From: an uncultured Bacilli bacterium | GTDB lineage: Bacteria; Bacillota_I; Bacilli_A; RF39; UBA660 | DNA length: 18,825 nucleotides | Reading direction: 5' to 3' | Assembly (NCBI GenBank): GCA_910589335.1 | Contig: CAJUTW010000021.1 | Coordinates: 8,500 to 27,324, forward strand | The notes under the pieces: model-generated | What the model saw: the letters and a program-made list of their open reading frames with translations, nothing else | Databases searched by the model: none | What the model was told of the DNA's origin: nothing | Made by a program: the position numbers and the translations under genes | Shown here: in pieces, positions 15,297 to 18,825 of the stretch | Numbering within the stretch: position 1 is the first letter of the stretch | Layout of the letters: every line of letters starts with the position of its first letter

Positions 15297-15341
15297 TACA
15301 TATTAATAAATTTATTATACATAATAATATTGGTGATTAAA

Positions 15342-16727
15342 ATGAATTTAATAGACATTATTAAAAATAAACTTTCTCCCTCTAAAGATTATATCTTTAA
15401 AACTGTCAATGTTGCTGGTAAAAAAGTAGAGATTATATTTAATGAAGTCTTAACTGACAGTAACGGAATAAATGAATATATTTTAAAAGATTTAGTAAAC
15501 TTAAAAAAAAGAGATTTAAATAATCTAAATAATAAACTTACAGCTTGTAATTGTAAATATATAAAAAAAGACGAAATAATTGATAATCTAAACAATGGAT
15601 TTGTTATCGTAATTTATAAAGATATTTATTCATGTGAAATAAGAGCTAACTTAGATCGTGGAGTAAATACAATCGAGAGTGAACTATCTATCAGTGGACC
15701 TAAAGATAGTTTTTCAGAAACTTTTAATACTAATTTAGGTCTTATAAGAAGAAGAATCAAAAGTGAAAAATTAAAAGTTATTGATTTTACTATTGGAAAA
15801 TATTCAAAAACAAAAGTAGGTCTTTTATATGTAGATGGTATTTGCAATAAAAAATTAGTCCAAAAAATAGAAAAAAGTCTTAAAATGATTGACATAGATG
15901 GAATAATTGATTCGAGTTACTTAAAAACAGCATTAGAAAACAAGAAAAAACTTTTTCCAACAATTATGATGAGTGAAAGACCAGATAAAAGTTCGATGGC
16001 CTTACTAGAAGGAAAAGTTGTTATATTAGTTGATACTAGTCCTTATGCATTAATCCTTCCTAGTCTCTTCTTTGATTTTTTTCATACAACAGATGATTAT
16101 TTTCAAAAGAATATTAATACAACATTTATAAGAATAATCAGAGTCTTCGCATTTTTTATCGCAATTTTCACTCCTGCTGTTTATATAGCTGTCACCACGA
16201 GAAATTATGATTTAGTTCCTCTCCCTCTATTATTAATGCTAAAAGCTGGAAGAACTTTCGTTCCATTTCCAGCATATATCGAAGCATTGTTTATGATAGT
16301 CTGTTTCGAAATATTAAAAGAATCTGATCTAAGAATGTCTACAACTAGTGGATCAGCCATTTCAATTCTTGGAGGACTAATCTTAGGAGATGCTGCTGTA
16401 TCCGCTGGAATTGTTTCACCAATTATGATTATTGTAATTGCAATCTCATCAATAGCAGGTCTTATATTTTCCTCATTAGAATTAGTTAATGCTTTAAGGA
16501 TGTATAAAATAATTCTCTTAATATTAGGAACTATTCTAGGTATTTATGGTGTAGTAATTGGTGGAGTAATAATGTTTTATAATATCTTTACATCTAAAAT
16601 ATATGGTTATAAATATTTAGAAATAGACAAAAATGAAATAAAAGATTCAATTATAAAATTAGATAGTGATATAAAAAAAAGAAATTCTAAACTTACTAAC
16701 AATGTGATAAGAGGTCGATATAAATGA
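15342..16727 (+). CDS. GerA-family spore germination protein, A-subunit type (GerAA/SpoVAF-like)
   Basis: The protein has 461 residues from ATG 15342. TTG 15330 and GTG 15333 are in frame, but GGTGAT lies 7 nt before the ATG and looks like the ribosome binding site. The N-terminal soluble domain (about 1-245) contains the family hallmark ISGPKDSFSETF and ERPDKSSMALLEGKVVILVD. It is followed by about five helices (about 250-420) with LPLLLMLKAGRTFVPFPAYI, then EALFMIVCFEILKES and GGLILGDAAVSAGIVSP. This is the A subunit of germinant receptors or the related SpoVAF of the inner spore membrane. It overlaps the next gene by 4 nt (ATGA). No B subunit (amino-acid-permease-like) is encoded nearby. 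It implies the organism, or its recent ancestor, makes spores. Confidence 0.9.
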   Translation: MNLIDIIKNKLSPSKDYIFKTVNVAGKKVEIIFNEVLTDSNGINEYILKDLVNLKKRDLNNLNNKLTACNCKYIKKDEIIDNLNNGFVIVIYKDIYSCEIRANLDRGVNTIESELSISGPKDSFSETFNTNLGLIRRRIKSEKLKVIDFTIGKYSKTKVGLLYVDGICNKKLVQKIEKSLKMIDIDGIIDSSYLKTALENKKKLFPTIMMSERPDKSSMALLEGKVVILVDTSPYALILPSLFFDFFHTTDDYFQKNINTTFIRIIRVFAFFIAIFTPAVYIAVTTRNYDLVPLPLLLMLKAGRTFVPFPAYIEALFMIVCFEILKESDLRMSTTSGSAISILGGLILGDAAVSAGIVSPIMIIVIAISSIAGLIFSSLELVNALRMYKIILLILGTILGIYGVVIGGVIMFYNIFTSKIYGYKYLEIDKNEIKDSIIKLDSDIKKRNSKLTNNVIRGRYK

Positions 16728-17134
16728 AAAAATTAATACTAGCAATCATATCTGTTTTTATTATTATTTTAGCATTCTTCATAATAAAAATACCAGAATA
16801 TGTCGAATTAAATAATTTGATGATAGTAGAAGGAATCGGTGTTGAATGCGATCATAAAAATTATAAAATATATTTAAAAGAAGTAATCCCTACTAAAGAT
16901 GATACAGGAATAACTTATAAGTATAAAATAATTAATAGTGATAGTTTTAATTCACTAAGAAAAGCATATAAAAAAATAGAAGAAAAAAGTAAGAAAAAAA
17001 TATTTTATAAAGACGCTAAATATATAATTACAAACTGCACTAAATCTAATCAAATAATTAATTATTTTAATATTGATCCCAATTACATAGAGCACACTAA
17101 AAACGAAATTGAAAAAGAAATAAAGAAAAAGTAA
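16724..17134 (+). CDS. Short GerC-like germination protein (N-terminal domain only)
   Basis: The 136-residue protein has an N-terminal helix (about 4-24), then ELNNLMIVEGIGVECDHKNY and, after a gap, SLRKAYKKIEEKSKKKIFY. The pattern E-L-x(2)-L-x-I-V-x-G-I-G-V and the 'H/D-x-K-Y-I-I' step after KKIFYKD resemble domain 1 of Ger(x)C lipoproteins. A normal GerC has about 370 residues in three domains and a lipobox. This one stops after domain 1 and has no Cys for lipidation. A terminator follows immediately, so no lost continuation is visible. The start overlaps the GerA stop by 4 nt, so the two are co-translated and probably form one complex. Assignment to the GerC family is moderate. Confidence 0.7.
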   Translation: MKKLILAIISVFIIILAFFIIKIPEYVELNNLMIVEGIGVECDHKNYKIYLKEVIPTKDDTGITYKYKIINSDSFNSLRKAYKKIEEKSKKKIFYKDAKYIITNCTKSNQIINYFNIDPNYIEHTKNEIEKEIKKK

Positions 17135-17155
17135 AGAAAAACAACTTTACTTTTT
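17126..17155. terminator. Bidirectional terminator between convergent genes
   Basis: A perfect 11-bp stem (17126-17136 with 17145-17155, 8-nt loop) has a T run on the plus strand after the stem and a T-rich tail on the minus strand. It serves the GerA/GerC operon (+) and the pentapeptide-repeat gene (-). The GerC-like stop codon (17132-17134) is inside the stem. Confidence 0.8.
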
Positions 17156-17163
17156 TATTATAT

Positions 17164-17772
17164 TTATTTTATCTTCAAGCCTAAAATAGATGCTATAAAA
17201 ATAGACTGTTCAACAGAAATTATCAAACCCTTCATTTTTGTTATATCAATACCTATATTATTTATAGAACAAGTAGTAAAATCTAAATCTTTTAATAAAG
17301 TTTTTTGAAATTCTGCTTCTGATAAATTACATTCTATAAATTCTAATTTTTTCCATTTAACTTCATTAAAAGAAGCTTCTTCTAAATTACAATTCTTAAA
17401 ACTAACATTTTTTAAATTTGCTTTAGAAAAATTAGAATATAATAAATTACAATTATCAAAAATAATATCTTCCAAATAAGAATCAACAAAATTAACTCCA
17501 ATTAAATTACAATTTTTAAATAATATTTTATTATAAGAATGATTTATTAATTTACAATTAGATAAATTACAAGATTCAAAAATAACCTTCTCTATATCAA
17601 CACCCTGAAAAACACCTTTAAAAAAATCACATTTTTTAAAATAAGATTCTTTTATCTCTAAATAATCATAATATCCTAAAAACTCTTTTTCTAGATATTT
17701 ACTTTTTTCAACATAAGATGATTCTAAAAAATTTTTCTCAATCAATTTTTCTATATCTAATTCTACATTCAT
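17164..17772 (-). CDS. Pentapeptide-repeat protein with a 20-residue cysteine ladder
   Basis: The 202-residue protein folds, by family knowledge, as a right-handed quadrilateral beta-helix built of five-residue repeats, four per turn. Here the turn is strikingly regular: F-x-x-C recurs every 20 residues with Cys at 48, 68, 88, 108, 128, 148 and 168, mostly as F-x-x-C-N-L. This gives a 60-bp DNA periodicity (taaattacaa at about 17322, 17382, 17442, 17502 and 17562). The N-terminal 40 residues are a charged helical cap. There is no signal peptide, so it is cytosolic. Some pentapeptide proteins mimic DNA and protect gyrase, but nothing here shows that. The ATG follows AGAGGTG. It may be co-transcribed with the DUF3006 gene 32 bp upstream. 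Confidence 0.9.
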   Translation of the reverse strand: MNVELDIEKLIEKNFLESSYVEKSKYLEKEFLGYYDYLEIKESYFKKCDFFKGVFQGVDIEKVIFESCNLSNCKLINHSYNKILFKNCNLIGVNFVDSYLEDIIFDNCNLLYSNFSKANLKNVSFKNCNLEEASFNEVKWKKLEFIECNLSEAEFQKTLLKDLDFTTCSINNIGIDITKMKGLIISVEQSIFIASILGLKIK

Positions 17773-17804
17773 ATTACACCTCTAATATTAAAACAAATAA
17801 ACTT

Positions 17805-18014
17805 TTATTTTAATTTATTTAATTTATCTTGAATTCTTCCTCTTCTTATTTTTTCTAAATCTTTATCTATTTTATAACCATTATCTTCTATAACAATATT
17901 ACCTTCACATATATTTTTAGGCAATAAAGAAAGATCTACTTCTTTTATTTGACCTGTCTCTATATTTTCTAAAAGTGCAATTTTATCTATTATTTCATCT
18001 ACTGCATATTTCAT
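17805..18014 (-). CDS. DUF3006 family small protein
   Basis: The protein has 69 residues from ATG 18014: MKYAVDEIIDKIALLENIET, then EVDLSLLPKNICEGNIV and a basic helical C-terminus DLEKIRRGRIQDKLNKL. It matches DUF3006, a small beta-barrel-like family usually encoded beside ComEC-like metallo-beta-lactamases, as here. A longer start at 18032 exists, but AAAGGTGAT lies right before ATG 18014, and the longer form would overlap the end of the upstream gene. The gap to that gene's stop is 10 bp, so they are coupled. Function is unknown. Confidence 0.88.
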   Translation of the reverse strand: MKYAVDEIIDKIALLENIETGQIKEVDLSLLPKNICEGNIVIEDNGYKIDKDLEKIRRGRIQDKLNKLK

Positions 18015-18024
18015 ATTATCACCT

Positions 18025-18825
18025 TTATCCATTGGTATCAGTTTTTATTGTTTCAAAAGTTATGTTTTTACCATCAGAATTTAAAATAATTGTCCCATCA
18101 TTATCAGTTCTATATATTTTAGCTCCTACTCTTTCTAACTTTTTAATAGTTACATCTTTCGGATGAGAATAGCTATTATTTTTACCAACTTGGATAACAG
18201 CAAATTTTGGATTAACTTTTTTCAAAAATTGTGCATGAGTAGAATATTGAGAACCATGATGAGCAACTTTTAATACATCACTTTTTATATCTTTATTTAA
18301 TATTTCTTTTTCAACTCTATTTGTTGCATCACCTGTAAATAAATATGAAGTATCTCCATAAGTTCCTTTTAAAACAATAGAAGTGTCATTCAAATCTTCA
18401 CAATCTTTTCCAACATAAATAACTCTAAATTTCATATCTGCTAAAGAAAAAGTAAAATCTTCATTTGGAGTTTCATACTTTATATTCTTATTACTCAAAG
18501 CATCTAAAACATCTTCATAAGTCTTTGTAGTAGCAATAACATCAGGCATAACGAAATGTTCTATTGAAAAATTATTAATAATATTATCCATTCCTCCTAT
18601 ATGATCTTCATGCGCATGAGTTCCAATAACATATTTAAAACTGTTAACTCCTAATTCATGAAAAAATTCAACAAGTTTTTCACCATCATCATTATTACCA
18701 GCATCTATTAAAAGAAACTCTTGATTATTATTTATCAAAATACAATCAGCTTGTCCTACATCAACAAAATATATTTTTAAACTACTATTCTCACTTAAAT
18801 TAACAGTTGGTAAAACATCTTCATT
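18025..18825 (-). CDS. ComEC/Rec2-like metallo-beta-lactamase-fold hydrolase (5' end outside window)
   Basis: At least 266 residues are visible and the frame stays open to the right edge, so the true start lies outside; the TTG at 18738 is internal. The sequence LKIYFVDVGQADCILI opens the domain in the way typical of the ComEC C-terminal domain and its stand-alone relatives. The metal ligands are THAHEDHIGG, the Asp in LFTGDATN, and VAHHGSQYST. Such proteins are often secreted and may act on nucleic acids or phosphodiesters; the substrate is not shown here. The visible N-terminal Asn/Ser/Glu-rich stretch could be the linker after a signal peptide or membrane anchor. The downstream DUF3006 gene is its usual neighbour. 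Confidence 0.92.
   Translation of the reverse strand, partial: NEDVLPTVNLSENSSLKIYFVDVGQADCILINNNQEFLLIDAGNNDDGEKLVEFFHELGVNSFKYVIGTHAHEDHIGGMDNIINNFSIEHFVMPDVIATTKTYEDVLDALSNKNIKYETPNEDFTFSLADMKFRVIYVGKDCEDLNDTSIVLKGTYGDTSYLFTGDATNRVEKEILNKDIKSDVLKVAHHGSQYSTHAQFLKKVNPKFAVIQVGKNNSYSHPKDVTIKKLERVGAKIYRTDNDGTIILNSDGKNITFETIKTDTNG

Noticed and set aside
15389..15895. Minus-strand open frames opposite the start of the GerA gene
   Set aside because: They are shadows of the conserved GerA coding frame, with hydrophobic compositions caused by the AT-rich complement.
17320..17580. Regular 60-bp repeat of taaattacaa that could suggest a CRISPR or tandem array
   Set aside because: It is the codon image of the Cys-Asn-Leu step in a pentapeptide-repeat protein with an intact reading frame; the spacers are coding and not unique inserts.
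17975..18166. 63-codon plus-strand open frame across the DUF3006/metallo-beta-lactamase junction
   Set aside because: It lies opposite two genes with clear family motifs and has no initiation signal.
1..18825. tRNA, rRNA, riboswitch or CRISPR features
   Set aside because: No cloverleaf, rRNA segment, recognised riboswitch core or repeat-spacer array was seen on reading either strand.

Overview
The window is about 18.8 kb of very AT-rich DNA. It uses the standard genetic code: TGA acts as a stop, for example at the end of the histidine kinase, and Trp is read as TGG. Dense ribosome binding sites of the AAGGAG type, a GerA spore-germination gene and Gram-positive envelope genes point to a low-GC, probably spore-forming, gut-type Firmicute (Bacilli or Clostridia side). 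The species cannot be named from this sequence.

Left flank (1-3544, all minus strand): the start of a MacB/LolD-type ABC ATPase that runs off the window; a MATE exporter fused to a cytidylate-kinase-like domain; and a membrane-anchored protein of unknown function. Each has a recognisable promoter, and hairpin terminators abut or overlap the stop codons. A broken ImmA/IrrE-like fragment lies next to a terminator at 3513-3544.

Central accessory island (about 3778-14111): the last 29 bp of the rRNA methyltransferase gene rlmD/rumA (14083-14111) recur in the same orientation at 3778-3806. There they still encode HVECVCVLNR plus a stop. This is the layout expected of an element integrated at the 3' end of rumA. 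No integrase is visible inside. The island edges are decayed: an XRE-repressor tail and an IS3-family relic on the left, and a deleted, frameshifted AbiE toxin-antitoxin pair on the right. The intact core is an envelope module, all on the minus strand: an OmpR-type response regulator and histidine kinase; a polysaccharide deacetylase; and an operon of amidase, lipoprotein, ABC ATPase and large ABC permease. The deacetylase gene and the amidase operon are each preceded by the same 70-bp promoter/leader. It carries two TTTGAC half-sites 11 bp apart, a spacing that suits an OmpR-family regulator. The two enzymes also share a related N-terminal membrane anchor. The inferred working model is that the two-component system senses an envelope condition and switches on two cell-wall enzymes plus a lipoprotein/ABC exporter from duplicated promoters.

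Right flank (14076-18825): intact rlmD (minus); divergent from it, a GerA-A-type germination protein overlapping a very short GerC-like protein (plus); a bidirectional terminator; then, on minus, a pentapeptide-repeat protein with a strict 20-residue cysteine ladder, a DUF3006 protein, and a ComEC-like metallo-beta-lactamase that runs off the right edge.
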